Source: Fasciolopsis buskii (lineage: Eukaryota; Platyhelminthes; Trematoda; Plagiorchiida; Fasciolidae). From it: a stretch of 64,000 nt of DNA. How positions within the stretch are numbered: position 1 is the first letter of the stretch; each line of letters starts with the position of its first letter. The DNA lies in NCBI GenBank assembly GCA_008360955.1, contig LUCM01004208.1:16853-80852 (forward strand). Direction: 5' to 3'. The position numbers and the translations under genes were made by a program. Positions 10,530-22,804 of this stretch are shown piece by piece. The notes below the pieces were generated by a model, which was not told where the DNA came from, searched no databases, and saw nothing but the letters and a program-made list of their open reading frames with translations.

Positions 10530-12320
10530 TCTGGAATCGACTGATAGTTCCTGTCTTTCTTATCTGAATCCGAGGAATGAGGCTTGTGTTGGTTGTAGAC
10601 GCTGCGAGATATGGCTCCGAATCGAAATCGGTGTCGCGAATGACGTATGACCGGTCTGTTGAAATGGTGCCCCGTAAAAACACCGAGATCACCAGAACTG
10701 CTCAAGTCAGTGTAAAATATAGAAAAACCGGAAATTTGTCCACTGATGTGTTTTTAATTACAATTAGTTAAATCAAGACTTACATTGCGATCACAATTGC
10801 TCAACTGGTGGGCCACTAAGAAAGAACTTTCTGTTCGCTTCAGAACTCAAATTCACTTGCCACCGAGATCACCGAGATTCCAAAGCCACCGCTCACAGTT
10901 TGACGTCCAGTAATTTGTGCCAGCCGGTTAACAAAGCATTCGCCAATGAGTTTGGTTGATTGTTAGGTGTGAACAAATACCGGTTAACCAGGGACCTACC
11001 ACTCACACTCAGATCGTCAAGAATCAATACCAAACAGTGTTGGTCTCATATAATATCGTTCAAGTTCATGCTCCATACAGGAATTCCGCCATTATTGAAT
11101 ATTTTTACCTGAATTCACTCGATGTACTTGTCTTCAAAAAAACCGTAATTCTTTAGTAAATACAATAACATTAGCTATTTGAATATAATCGAACATTACA
11201 AAAGGAAAATCAATACTGAGGAAATTAACAGTTCGCCTCATTGTTTTCGACCGTTTACGTGAAATTATCTGAGTAATATATAATGTAATATTCACTGATG
11301 AATAGGTTCAGGTGTTATATTCTCTATGGAAAACGCCGTCGGTCTTATTGCCTTTTGCGTGGAAATGACTGAGTTATGTAATCGCATGAGCGTTGCTTTG
11401 TTAAAAGCTATGATCTTCCGGTCAGCACTGTGTTAATTAAGGTTTAAAGAACGATATGGGGTCAGCAGTGTGTTTAGTTGTAATCGATGTTTGCGCCATT
11501 GATGACCTTGAGTCATGATCAATCGATTTGATTAACCACTTGGGAATATGTTCTGAAATCACTTGTGTAAACTATTGCTCCGTTCCGCCAATGTAAGAGT
11601 GACCGGGACTGCGAAAGAATTGATATACGTGGTGTGAAGCAGAGAGTGACATCAGATTAGATTCACTTTGGTTCAGAATAATCCTCCGGGTGGTTGGCAA
11701 GATGCGATCGTCTGTGACTGGAAGTGAGCGGTTTATGACCCAAATGAGTTTGTGACGCAAGGCATTAAGAATGTGGCCTCTCTTGAAGACCAGTCTGGTG
11801 GACGCAGTTTTTCATAAAATTGTTCCTCCTACTAACGTGTACAACGTTCTTCGCTGCTTTGTAGATTGTATCGGTCGAGCAAAACGGAATCACCCTGAGA
11901 AATTGATTGTAAGATGAGGGAACGGGCTGGTGCCAAAACTGCTAAGCCGTTTTGTTTCAGTCAGATGAGCCACGTGACAATGAGGAGGGAAACGGGACTG
12001 TTTGTCAAGTCCGTCTTCACTCAGGTGAATGACACACGGACTAACGATCTGATCGACTGCAGGCAAAAGGTGCCAGACGGAGAACCAACCATTCGCCTTT
12101 AGTCTGAAATGAAGACAAAGCGATCTGATTCTATGGGAAGCTCAAAAGTAAACTGCTGGGTGTTCAAAATAAAGGCCAAATGGAAGACTGTGCGCCCCTG
12201 TCACGAAGGTAATCTCTTAATGAGCCCTACCCTGTTCGATCGCATATAAACCGCTTGATTATGACAAACGAAACAGTCTTGTTGAACAGCCAGAGGCCAT
12301 TTTGATTTTTCTTTCTATGC
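10530..12320. other. Stretch with no recognised gene
   Basis: Only short, featureless open frames. The string CACCGAGATCACC occurs twice (10681 and 10861), a small local repeat. The open frame 11914-12102 (+) has no clear splice borders or family resemblance. Confidence 0.5.
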
Positions 12321-12324
12321 ACAT

Positions 12325-12440
12325 GTTAATAGCAGGAGATTGAATGGGATAATTCACCTTGTGATATCATCGCTCAACTCATGATGAAGAAACCATGGAA
12401 GCACTGTACAGCTGTTTTATCCTTGTTGGGATTCATATTT
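12325..12440 (+). repeat. Arm fragment of the inverted-repeat/tRNA-core family
   Basis: This contains the outer end TAGCAGGAGATTGAATG, then ATAATTCACC and GAAACCATGGAAGCACTGTA followed by CAGCTGTTTTATCCTTGTTG. The best copy at 56.9-57.6 kb has the same blocks in the same order. Only one arm is recognisable here; I do not see the tRNA-like core or the opposite arm. Confidence 0.75.
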
Positions 12441-12444
12441 ATTA

Positions 12445-15400
12445 GATGGGGTGCGACTAAACGTGAGTGAAGATGATCGACTGAGGTCGCCAGAGTTAAC
12501 AGGAGTGAAAATGAGATTATAAAATATCGACTGAAGTCATGAAATCTGCAGTATGTGCCAAATTATCGAATGGGTACTTTGCGTTACCAGTTTTCGCTTG
12601 TGCTACGTTACAAGACCAGAAAGTTGGCAATCAAGCCAACGCCCATTTAGGTTGAGGACAGAACATGACCATCATTAGGTGTTTTGGAATTTTGGCTGCT
12701 GGTGTGTGCCCACAGATACGTCCACGTACTCTCGGGCAGCGAAACTCGGGTCCACCTCAAAACATTATACCCGTTGGATGCATTGATGTTGGACTACTTT
12801 GGATTCCACCAGTTGCCCTCGAAGTTAAAATGTAGAGCAAAATTTACTTTCAGCGGCTTGGTATTAAGCTGATAAACCTGGAATCATTTGGGCTACACAC
12901 ACCCGATCGTGTTCATTACATTGAATTTTGTAATGAGCGTCATGGTGGTGAACAGTTACCAATGACTTGTTAAGAGAGTGGTGGGGTGATGTTCAACCAG
13001 TTCTGAAGAAGATTAATTCTGATTGTGGACTTGGTACACTTGTCTTGCTCAGTCCAGTAGAAAATTAGTCCAGCTGTGAAGTAAATTGGAATCCACGCGC
13101 TGCTATCTGTGCACTAAATAAGAATGCAGGTGAACTGGACTAAGCCGATCAGCATTGGGAAACAAATTGCGATGTGAACAATTGATGTTTCGTCGTCTGA
13201 TAAATTGTACTAGTACGACAAAATTCAAGTACCCACTCACGGAGGCAGGTTTTTATCTTCGTATTAGAAAAATCAGCTCTTCGGCTAAACAGAACCATCT
13301 TACGCAATTATGAACTACAGACCGATGATTAGCCGAGGCATAAACTTGGAAGAAAGGAGTTTACGATAAAACTACAGATAAAAACAGGGTGCAGATTGTG
13401 CATTGTGCGCGAACAGGTGATCTTAAATTCTGTCCAAACACCGGGGAAAATCAGCATTAAGACTTGCCGAACTGCAGCGGCAGCTGACAGTCGAAATCCC
13501 TCATAAATGACTGAGTGTGACAGGAATATTTTCTGGTGCGTATAGCAAACATTTACGTAGTTTTGTAAACAAAACCTCACTATAGTACAAACTATGTCAA
13601 ACGAAAACTCAGATGGATGGAATTCATGATCAGTGTTCCATAAATACCTTGCCAGTCGACCAGTTATTGGACAGCGATCAGGCTATGAAGAGATTCATTG
13701 GTGCATTGGAAACCAGAAAAACACTGTGCGCTAGCTGACTGCCCACTGTTGTTCCATGTGTCTATGCTTATATATCGGCGGGAGGGATTAGAATAGGGAA
13801 GATCAAATTCCGGGGAGGTTTGTAATCAAGTTGTTCTATCGAACGAAAAAATCAAAAGTCAAACTTTGTGCCTCAACTCCCGGAGTTCTGACGTTCAGTT
13901 CTTATTTTAAAAGTTGCATAACTGTAAGCTCATGGAAACGTTTTTGGAGAAGCTGACTGGAAACGGTCAAATGCGAATATCGCATTCATTTTTGATAGTG
14001 CCCGTGTTTACAGTAGAGCGTCTGACGCTCAACTGTCCAATTTTCAGGCAAGTAAGTAGAAACCATTCACTTCTTAATCCTATCATTGTTACCTCCAGGT
14101 TAAAACAGGTGCGTGCTATAGAAATTTTTTTCCCGTGTCTTAGCACACATTAGCCATAGCTTTGTTAAAAATACGGTTTTCCTTGGTAGATTCAAGACTA
14201 AAAGATACAGGCTGCAACTTACGGTGTTGCTGTACGGTCTGGTATGAAATAAGATCACGTCTTTACACCGCGATTCACGTAATCGGTATTCATCCCCTTC
14301 TCTTCGTGGCACTATTGAATCTTGAAAATATGTACTTGTATCCCAAATTTACATCCATTTTAGCATGCTACTAAACTTACTCATTGTTGCCTGAAATGAA
14401 ACAGTCCATCTGAAAGTGCATCAAGTTAACCTGATTTGGACAGGACGATAAGGCAATGGGATAAAATGAGCATCGTATAGGTAACCACGATCACAGGGAA
14501 TATCAGTCGTCCAAAGACGGATCTAAGGTCCAAATGGATTTTTTGCTGGAAGAGGTTTCACAATGGTGAACTAATGAAACCACGATATAAACCGATGTCC
14601 AGCGCAGAGAAGTAGCATGTATGAATGAGAAACAGGTTGATTTGGCTGAGAAAGTGCGAGTAAAGTCAAAGGAACAATGGGAAAGCCTTCAGTGATGACT
14701 CATTCCGCTGGAAGATTTCGGTATGTTCCAAAGTCAGTTGTTGAGATGAATGATCTATTTATTCCTCAAGACCTGCGAATTTGAGAGTAACAAAAACGAT
14801 GGGACTCATTCTGACGTATGGACAATCACTAATGGCTCACTAGGCACAGACTTTCGATGTATCAATCTGACGATGTTTACCTTAACTAGCGTCCAGATAT
14901 TCATTTTTTAGTTGTATTTCTTCACATCAGATTTAATCATGGAGGTTCCAATAACCTTGAATTGATGACGTCTGCCTCGACAAAGCGGGACGAAGAGTGG
15001 ATAGAAAAAATTAGCGTTAAACTGTGGCCTGGCAGTTACAAGGCCAAGTAGATTGGTCATCAAGGATTAGTGGTTTATTTTTGATACCCGAGAAATTTAA
15101 TCACCCAAGGAACGAAGCTGACCAGCATGTCATTGACCCGAACAAACTATTCCAACCAATGACAGTCAAACGGGATAGCATGTCCACTTGTTTACACTAC
15201 AGGTCCTGGAGGTTTTAGACTATTCAATGTGAATCATTGTTGGTTTAGCCCCGTCGTTCTTGTCGTAGTTAGTAGGATTGTAAGATGAGGGTTTAGAATT
15301 ATAACCAACCGATGACATCGGACGTGGTACCGGAAGAACAGTTCGGGTTTTTTGACATCACCAAGCTGGGCTAATATTTATAGTGAAAGAGGAACTTTGT

Positions 15401-15750
15401 GATATTCTCCAATGATTATCAAAATGCTAACGCGTTTTTGTACTTCATTAAAGAAACAAAATCCGGCAGTTCAGTGCTGACGATTGACAGAGTTTTTATA
15501 ATATTAAGTCCTGGGGTGCTTATCTTTTTCTCTTTTGGTGTAAGTCTTTGTGAATCATAAGAGCCAGCCGACCTGATCGTGTCACAGGCTACCACACGGA
15601 CGGGCAGTTGAGATGGTACAGAAAAAACGCAGCTTATAGGAGCAGGTGAGCAAAATCAGATGCTTAAAATAGGGCCTAAATAATTGAGGTCATATTAATT
15701 GAAGTAGAAGCCGAAGTGATCTAACGGTATGCTGACATTCCTGTTTGCTA
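12445..15750. other. Stretch with no recognised gene
   Basis: No domain or family is recognisable on either strand. The open frame 13914-14153 (+) contains internal AG sites (for example CCAATTTTCAG near 14047) but nothing that forms a convincing exon pair. Confidence 0.5.
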
Positions 15751-15754
15751 ATTA

Positions 15755-15824
15755 GCGGTCGTCAATTGATCAACCTCGTGGCGCTCAAGCAGGAAGGTTG
15801 CTGGTTTGAATTCATCCGATGTCG
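15755..15824 (+). repeat. tRNA-derived SINE copy (old)
   Basis: GGTTTGAATTC at 15803-15813 is a B box with two C-to-T changes. The 45 bases before it align with the better copy at 27949-28017, sharing GCGGT, TCGTGGC and GAAGGT at matching spacing. It is an aged member of the same family, without intact acceptor-stem pairing. Confidence 0.55.
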
Positions 15825-15829
15825 ATTTA

Positions 15830-18800
15830 TCATCCCATAGCTGGGTTTTACTTTCGTCCTGGAAACCGTGTCTGTTGCTGTTTTGCTTTTCAAGAAGGCA
15901 GACATTGGAGGAAGTTACTGGGGAATCCAGTGGAACCAAGTGCCGACACCTCCGTAGGCCGGGATTATAATTTCTGTCAAACTTTACTAGCCGAATAGTA
16001 GGTAATACGTCGTAATCTTCGTCCATGGATATGCACCATCCCGTCAGAGTTACCTCACTGGTGCATTATTTTATGCAGCGAAAATCTTCAAAGTAGGAGC
16101 AACCGGTTTTCATGAGGGCGTTGCAGTTTCAATGTTTGCTTCTCAAGTATACGGTGACCTTGGATTCAAAATGAGAAATCACTTTAATGCAGACGTTCCA
16201 GACTCGACGACAGGATTTCAGCGCCTGCCGCTTGCGTGAATATGATGAATGAGTCAGTTTTTCTAGCGAACAAATTTCCTACAGTCAGCAAAGTTCACAC
16301 TATTTTTCAGCTCCTTAGTTAAGAATGTGCACATTTGCCGGCACGTGAATCTCAATTGGATCCAGAAAATTCCCTCCATCTTTTATTACTTCAATGGCGG
16401 CCATGAGCAATCCGAGAATGATTTCTTTCGGTCGCGTGTTTAAGAAATATCGACACTAATAGGAGCACGGGGTGAAAGAAGAATTCCTTCTGATAGATGT
16501 CGGACGACTGAGCATTCATTTGGGTTGCGTACGAACCGAGGACGAAGTGCGCATAAGCAGCAGGTAGGTTGCGAGCTACTTGAAAACAAGGAATAACACT
16601 CGTTTCTTTTTAACGCATTCGCGGTACAACAATGAGTGCCGAACTAGGTACCAAGCCATTTTCTAGGATAAAGGAGGGCTGTATCAGCTGTCCCCACGTA
16701 TATTCAGGACAGTTAAACAAAAATTGTAGACAACTTCTTCCATGAAATCGGGCAGCCGGTTCCTGGAATTTCTAAGAGCAGATCATCTATTCATTCCGCT
16801 CAGAAGCAATCTGTACTAAATAGTTACCAAATCTGAAACATATACTAACGATATGAAACAACCCATTTCATTCTGCGCAACCGAAAGTTTTCCAATGCTT
16901 CAGTAGTGAATTCCAAGAGATCTCAACTAACTTGTGCCTTGCGCTCTCATTTTGATTTTCGAGGGGAGCATATGCATCATTCAAATGAAAAATGTTCCGT
17001 TATCCGGTTTTGCAATGTCCTGTAATGATACTACCAATAAAAAGTAATTAGAGATTCTGCCTAGTCACTGGGGTGTTTCAGGTATCAGATTTGACTTGTG
17101 TGTTGATTCGACCGGAGACTGTATTGACTTTGGCGGCCGGGACACTGGCTGAATATGGATTTCACTGGAAACAACGTGTTTTTAACGAGCGCAAATTTCT
17201 ATTCATTTGTTTTATTATAAGTTGTCGCAAACGATTCAATAATTCAAATAAGGCACCCAATTTCTGAGGAAGTGCCAGAAGTGCTGAAGGCCTAAGCACC
17301 CAAACTTGTTACGTCACAGATGAAGTCCACCACTTGTGTTATTTGCAACCAACTTGGTCGATTTTATAAATATGAGATGATCTTTACAATCGTGGTATCT
17401 TTTTGAATAGTTACATGAAGCACACGTTTTGGCGTCACAATAAAACTAGTCCCCCTTCACTTATCGAATTGGTCTTCTTGGAACTTATCAACATTAATGT
17501 AGTCCCCTCATGTCGCAAAGTGGTGTCATACCTAAATCGTCGTAAGTTCCCGGTTGGAGATTTAACTCCCTGAACCATCCGTAATGCAAGTGCTGAGCAG
17601 CCAGCTCTCGACCGCTGATTAATCACCGTGCGTGTTTTAATATAATCAAGTTCTACCAGGAATTTTCAGTGCATCTGTGCTTCCATGTGTAACAAATTGT
17701 AAAGAGTTGAAAATGTATTGCACGCGACACGTGCTTTTCCAATTCGCAAATTAAATAGAAGTAACTTGCACAGAAGTCTGAATAATGCAGACAACAATCT
17801 AATCGGCTAGGAAATGCATTTAGGTCCAGTTCAAATGAATGGCATAGCTAAGGGGGATTCAGAAAGCTGATCACACAACCCATAATGAATGACGAAACGT
17901 AATCAAACACCGAAAACTGTCTGCTCTTTATTTCATTCATCTTTCAGTATTGCCTAGTTCGGCTTGGTTATTGCCCTTCGTACAGGCGTACTGACTTGAT
18001 TCCAGACGGGTTTCCTCTCAGCCTTACGGAAAGCTGCAGGAGACTTCATGGTAAGATTCAGCGTCTTGAAGATTTTAGTGGGAAGTTTTATGACTAATCC
18101 ATCTTGACGCAGTATGAGGAAAACAACAGTCGGATCTCAAAATGTGAGCAATACAATTATATCCTAGTCAGCTAACAAGGGTTCCGGCTTTTGAGTGTTC
18201 TGTGTTTCGAATCACATTGGGCTTCGCTGCTTGAAGCCTAGTATGCTTTCCGACTTCACAAGATGTAAGTAATGTCGATAAAGTTCCAAACCACCAAGAT
18301 TGCCAAGAAAGAAACTTCTGGTATCACTGAATCTTATTTTTCCCCATCAATCCTTCCATTCCATTGAGCGTTTGCTCCTTTGAACCTAAGGCACGTCGGG
18401 TCGGGCCTCGTTTAAGTGTAACACAATGCAAACGCAAATGAGTTTCGGCTTGGAGCACTTGCGGCTGTTACAGAATCTCGTCCAGTAATTTGATGCAATT
18501 AGTCCCCTCCAAGCGAAATCATTCACAATCAACTTGTCCGAATGAGTTTTAAACTGCAAAATCTTGACAAGTATGGGTGACACAAACGTACAAAGATAAA
18601 ACTGAATGTCACGCCTTAATCGTCTTTCATTTTTTACTGCTTTTCAACCTTTCAGCCTTCAGCTGTCTGACGGATGGAATTTTTGTCAGACAAAATGACA
18701 AATTTGCCAAGTTTCTTAATGACAATTAAGACTGAACAAATTTACGTTGCGATACTAGGAGAATGATTAATAAAGGTTCCGAAAAATGACAACTATTTTT

Positions 18801-18860
18801 TTAAGCTGAACTCCTTAAATCCTAGGCAGTGCTCAGAATAACTGTCCATTCGGAGCTTGG
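15830..18860. other. Mostly featureless stretch
   Basis: Apart from the weak candidate exon at 17082 nothing is recognised. The minus open frame 15748-16026 overlaps the SINE copy and is not credible as a gene. Confidence 0.5.
17082..17267 (+). CDS. Candidate exon, unknown product (weak)
   Basis: A splice-acceptor-like GGGGTGTTTCAG ends at 17081. The following frame is open to a TGA at 17265 and begins VSDLTCVLIRPETVLTLA, continuing with AEYGFHWKQRVFNERKF. The composition is protein-like, but I recognise no family and see no partner exon. The frame is about 61 codons, well within chance for this sequence, so it is listed only because of the acceptor. Confidence 0.2.
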   Translation, partial: VSDLTCVLIRPETVLTLAAGTLAEYGFHWKQRVFNERKFLFICFIISCRKRFNNSNKAPNF

Positions 18861-18865
18861 TTAAT

Positions 18866-19275
18866 GCAAGAAATTATTCATCGTGCGACATCAACCATGA
18901 AAAAATCATGGGAGCATTGTGTAACTGTTTCTTCCTTGGAAGACATCATCGGTAGTCCAAATCCACTGACCCCGAAAAGGAATGCAATCCTGGGTTGAGC
19001 GATTATGATATGAACGCTTTCGGTCACTCGGCCATCGGTTTTTCTAAACTCCTGCAGGCAATATAGCGCCTATCTGTTAATAATTTACACGGCCTGGTGC
19101 AAAGTATATTAATCCCGAAATAAATAACTTCTGTGAGGATAATTTAAGTAGTAAGAATCCTACAACGCCCGACCCACAACCGTTCATTCTGAGCTCACAT
19201 CCCAGTTCGACAGCCACAGTTACGCATTGATGACAGTTCGCGACGAAAATGAGACAGTCATGGGTGCTCCTATTT
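18866..19275 (+). repeat. Old two-headed copy of the inverted-repeat/tRNA-core family
   Basis: The left arm (from AAATTATTCATCGTG) is followed at about 18965-19036 by a degenerate antisense tRNA-like core. There CACTGACCCCGAA and GCAATCCTGGGTTGAGCG align with CACCGCGCCCGAA and GCGAACCTGGGTCGAACG of the best copy. A sense core half lies at 19165-19216 (AACCGTTCATTCTG, then CATCCCAGTTCG). A worn right arm (GAGACAGTCATGGGTGCTCC) follows. The order antisense core then sense core matches the copy at 57 kb, so the two-headed form is not a one-off. Confidence 0.65.
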
Positions 19276-19279
19276 TCGA

Positions 19280-22200
19280 AAACGGCGACCTAAGCATTAT
19301 TGCACTATGGTCATTGAGGCCTTGATCTGCCAGTGGATCACTTTGCCTGAAAATCGATTGAACGACCAATGGAAATGTAGAAATGACAATTGGAGGAGAC
19401 TAACCGAAGTGAACGGCATTATTAACAAAACAAGGGGCGAAATAAAAAAAAATTGTTTTATTTTTCATTCCCAAGCTTTTATAACAAAGTATTAAATCAA
19501 AATGCTCACTAGGGGAGTTGAATTCTGAGGTTCGAACAAACATTGTGTGAAAGCATACTGGCAGGAAATCGAGTTATTATTATTTTCAACCAGAGCGGTT
19601 GCTGGCTGTTTAACAGTCGTTTTTATTTATCCATTCCTGGACTATAAATTTCGATTTCTTTCGACCCACGAGCGCATAGAATGATGTTCCTTTTCAGCAT
19701 AGATCGGTTTCCTTGAGTTCACTAGGTGACTGTGCAGGAATGTTCGACGTCAACTAAATTCCCAAAACTGACCAGCTGCTGACCCACTGAGCTTCTAATC
19801 TCACTTCCTAATCTGGCTGAATATTTCATTTGGACCCTCAAAACCAACTTCTGACTGGGTCGATCAGTATGCTGGCTTCACAGGGTGACTGAATTGATGA
19901 GGAAATGTATACAGTGCTCAGTGGTAGCTGATATTTGGGTCTTTGAAAAATAACGGAATGTGTTGTGTCGACCATTTTGTAACACGGCGGCTTCGAACAT
20001 TTTATAAGCCGCTACCATGAGGCTCCTTGAAAACTGCTCAATGACAATGTCGTTTGATAAAGGAAGACAACGAATATTTTGAGCACTTTCCATTTGATTT
20101 ATGTATATTCTTCGCTCAATGCGTTCGTGTATTCGACTTCTTGGAAGATATTATGCGAGGGATTCTGTTTTCTCTACTATTCCAGGTGGACAGATTGTCT
20201 TTGCTTATTGCGCTAGGTATTGGATTAAGCTTCTCTCACTACTGAGTGAAACTGAGCTGTAAAAAGTTGATATGGTTTCCCATCCATATCGGCTTTCTGA
20301 GGACCACCCTACCAAACAGTCCGTCTTCCTTCTTTAGTATAGGTACTTAAAGAAAAGCGATGGCACCATCTACTTTCATCTCTATCGTAAACTGAACCAA
20401 AGTGCATGAACACATAAAATACGTCCTAACACCTCATTGAACTTTGTAGTTGTGCCCAGGTACTGTCGACTTAGTGATAGTAGCTGTGTAGCTCATCAGC
20501 TTTACTGCTTGGTCCTTGTCTTTCCCGTTTACGTATGAAGATCTCTGTAGGCAAAATATCAAGTTGTAAACCCATTGTCACATCATCAGTTGCCAACGGA
20601 ACTGTCCAATATGGATAAATTGCACGCCATACAGTGAAGGATAAGTTACTTCAAATAGGAGGTAAGAATTCTGAGATATAATTTGTGTTGCTCTAAACCA
20701 TTCCTCGACTCTGTTAATCGGACATGAGTGAAAGATGATGCAAGACTCGAACTGAAGACGGTTTCAGCAAACCAAAATACGCCCCCAAGACTTAGCCTAG
20801 GCGGCTCCTTTTGAATGGTCAACGAATTCGTCAACGAAGGAGACATAGAAACTTTGCTAGACATTGTTAGTCTTCGTGAATAGTCAAGTTTGTCAAACTT
20901 TGATAAACCATATATGCTTGGTGCATTCAAGCCATTCGCTTCCAAATTTTTGAACTCCGTTGTGGTGGTGAGATTTTCAGTAAGTGTGTTTCAAAATACC
21001 ACACCTCAATGGCGTTTTCTCAGTTTTTTCCGGTTTTTCATTTCTGAAACTCATTTGCATCGGAAAATACCATTTCCAGCTTGTGTTAGTAGCCAGCCCC
21101 AGTGTTTTCTATGGTCTAGTGATATAAACATCGCGGCGTCATTTATATAAGTGATAATTCTGTTCTGGCAATGCCCGTAGCAAGCTGCCGCTAAAGAGCT
21201 CCTAAAGTGCTCAAGCAATCCAGGTGTTGTTCGTTCTAATTTACACGTTAATGTTGACAGATCTTCAAATTTAGCTTTTATTTCCACCTGACAGTCAAAT
21301 GAATGACGATCACAGGATTTGTCCCAGATGGGTGTACTTCCGTTTGTTCTTTATCGCAAAATGCCACAACCCGAATCCGTCGTAACCCGTGTGTGCGGGG
21401 CTTTGTCATTCAAATTCTCCACTATTGCTATTGCTCCTCCAAGTTGCCTTTTATCAGTTACTGTCTCTATGTACATCCTAGGGCAATCCGTTGCGGGGAA
21501 TTATAAAAGTAATATTCTCTCAGTCTGTTCTGTGCTTCCAGTTCACAAACGTAACTGAATAAAGCCAATACGAAAAATTTTGCATACATTAAGTGTAATC
21601 CCGTGATTTTTGCTGCTATTTGCTAGGTTTTACCGCCTTCTTAAAGAGGTTTGCTTGGTGATGATTAGCTGTTTGTCTATTAGGGAGCAATTGTAAGTCG
21701 ACTAGCGCCATTTTCATCACTTAAAGGTCTGGAGGTCTAAAACTGTTGTTCCCCACCACGCTATGAGCACAATCTGCGGACAGCGTCACAAGTTTCGAGT
21801 TGGCCATTCTGCCTGAAAGTCTGCCGAAGTGCTCCAAAATCCCGTGTATCTTAGGTAGCCTTCGCTGGAAAAGTATAGCACGCAGACTTTGTGTGGCCGA
21901 GCTACTCCCAATGACGTGCGTCGAATGTGGTGATCGCTCAACACTCTCCGTAAAGGTAAGTTATACCGTTTCTTTGGAAGACAACTCTAAGCACGGCTGG
22001 CATACGAAACATAGTGTATTGTATAAACTGGACTTTGAGTGAAGGGGTTCACTAAGCATGCAGGATGTATGGCCGCTTCTGAATTACATGAACAGGCCCA
22101 TTACTCGTCAGCTCATTGGGTTACAAGAGCAGGACTGACCTACTTGGGTGAAGTATCGGAGCAGTACGACCCGAGTCAACTCTCAATTTCTGTTTGACCA

Positions 22201-22735
22201 GTCAGGCAGTGTTAAACCCGCTAGCATACCATAGCTTTCGATGGCTAACCTCCATTGCACTGAATCACTTCTGTCATATGCATTATGGAAGACCATGCTT
22301 GGATGGATCTCTATTCTCCTTCAAGCAAATGGGCCTCCTGATTGCTCACATCATGCTCAACTTTTACAGTTGTGCATTGAGTGCAGATGAAGGAATATTC
22401 GTCACTAATCAAAATCCGTGTACTTTCGGGAAGTGAGGCGGTAAAAATGAGGAGTGTATTGTAGCATACATTGGGACGATGACCTTTTGTGACTGTGAAA
22501 TCGACCTGAAATGCACAGAAGCAGAAAAACAAACGTAAGTCAAAGGCCGACCAGTTAGCGCAGTAAAAGCAGTATGACATTTTATAAGTTTCACTTCATA
22601 TTTTAATGTGTCAGTGTACTGATCCCATTTCCTGTTTTAGGTAGACTGAATATCTCAATGGATTGGAAAATTTGTGTTGGCATAGACCAGATTGTTGGTT
22701 TTCATTGGGTTCTGATCTTTGAGCGCGACGTTTAA
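19280..22735. other. Stretch with no recognised gene
   Basis: Several open frames of 60-100 codons occur on both strands, among them 20646-20945 (-) and 21800-22042 (+). The latter has a donor-like AAAG/GTAAGT at 21955/21956 but no clear acceptor. None shows a family I can name. Confidence 0.5.
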
Positions 22736-22740
22736 ATAAC

Positions 22741-22800
22741 GATGTCAGCTCGGCTGGTGAGGAAACGTTTACGATCTAAAAGCCAACTTCAGAGATCAGA
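22741..22800 (+). repeat. Short hairpin-bearing repeat, copy 1
   Basis: GATGTCAGCTCGGCTGGTGA followed by GGAAACGTTTACGATCTAAA and AGCC. This aligns with copies at 53525, 61427 and, inverted, 47207. The left half of the hairpin has changed here (TCAGC for TCACC). Confidence 0.6.
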
Positions 22801-22804
22801 TCCT

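Noticed and set aside
9629..10705. Long open frames (206-358 codons) on both strands
   Set aside because: They run across the N gap; the real content is plus-strand reverse transcriptase fragments on either side.
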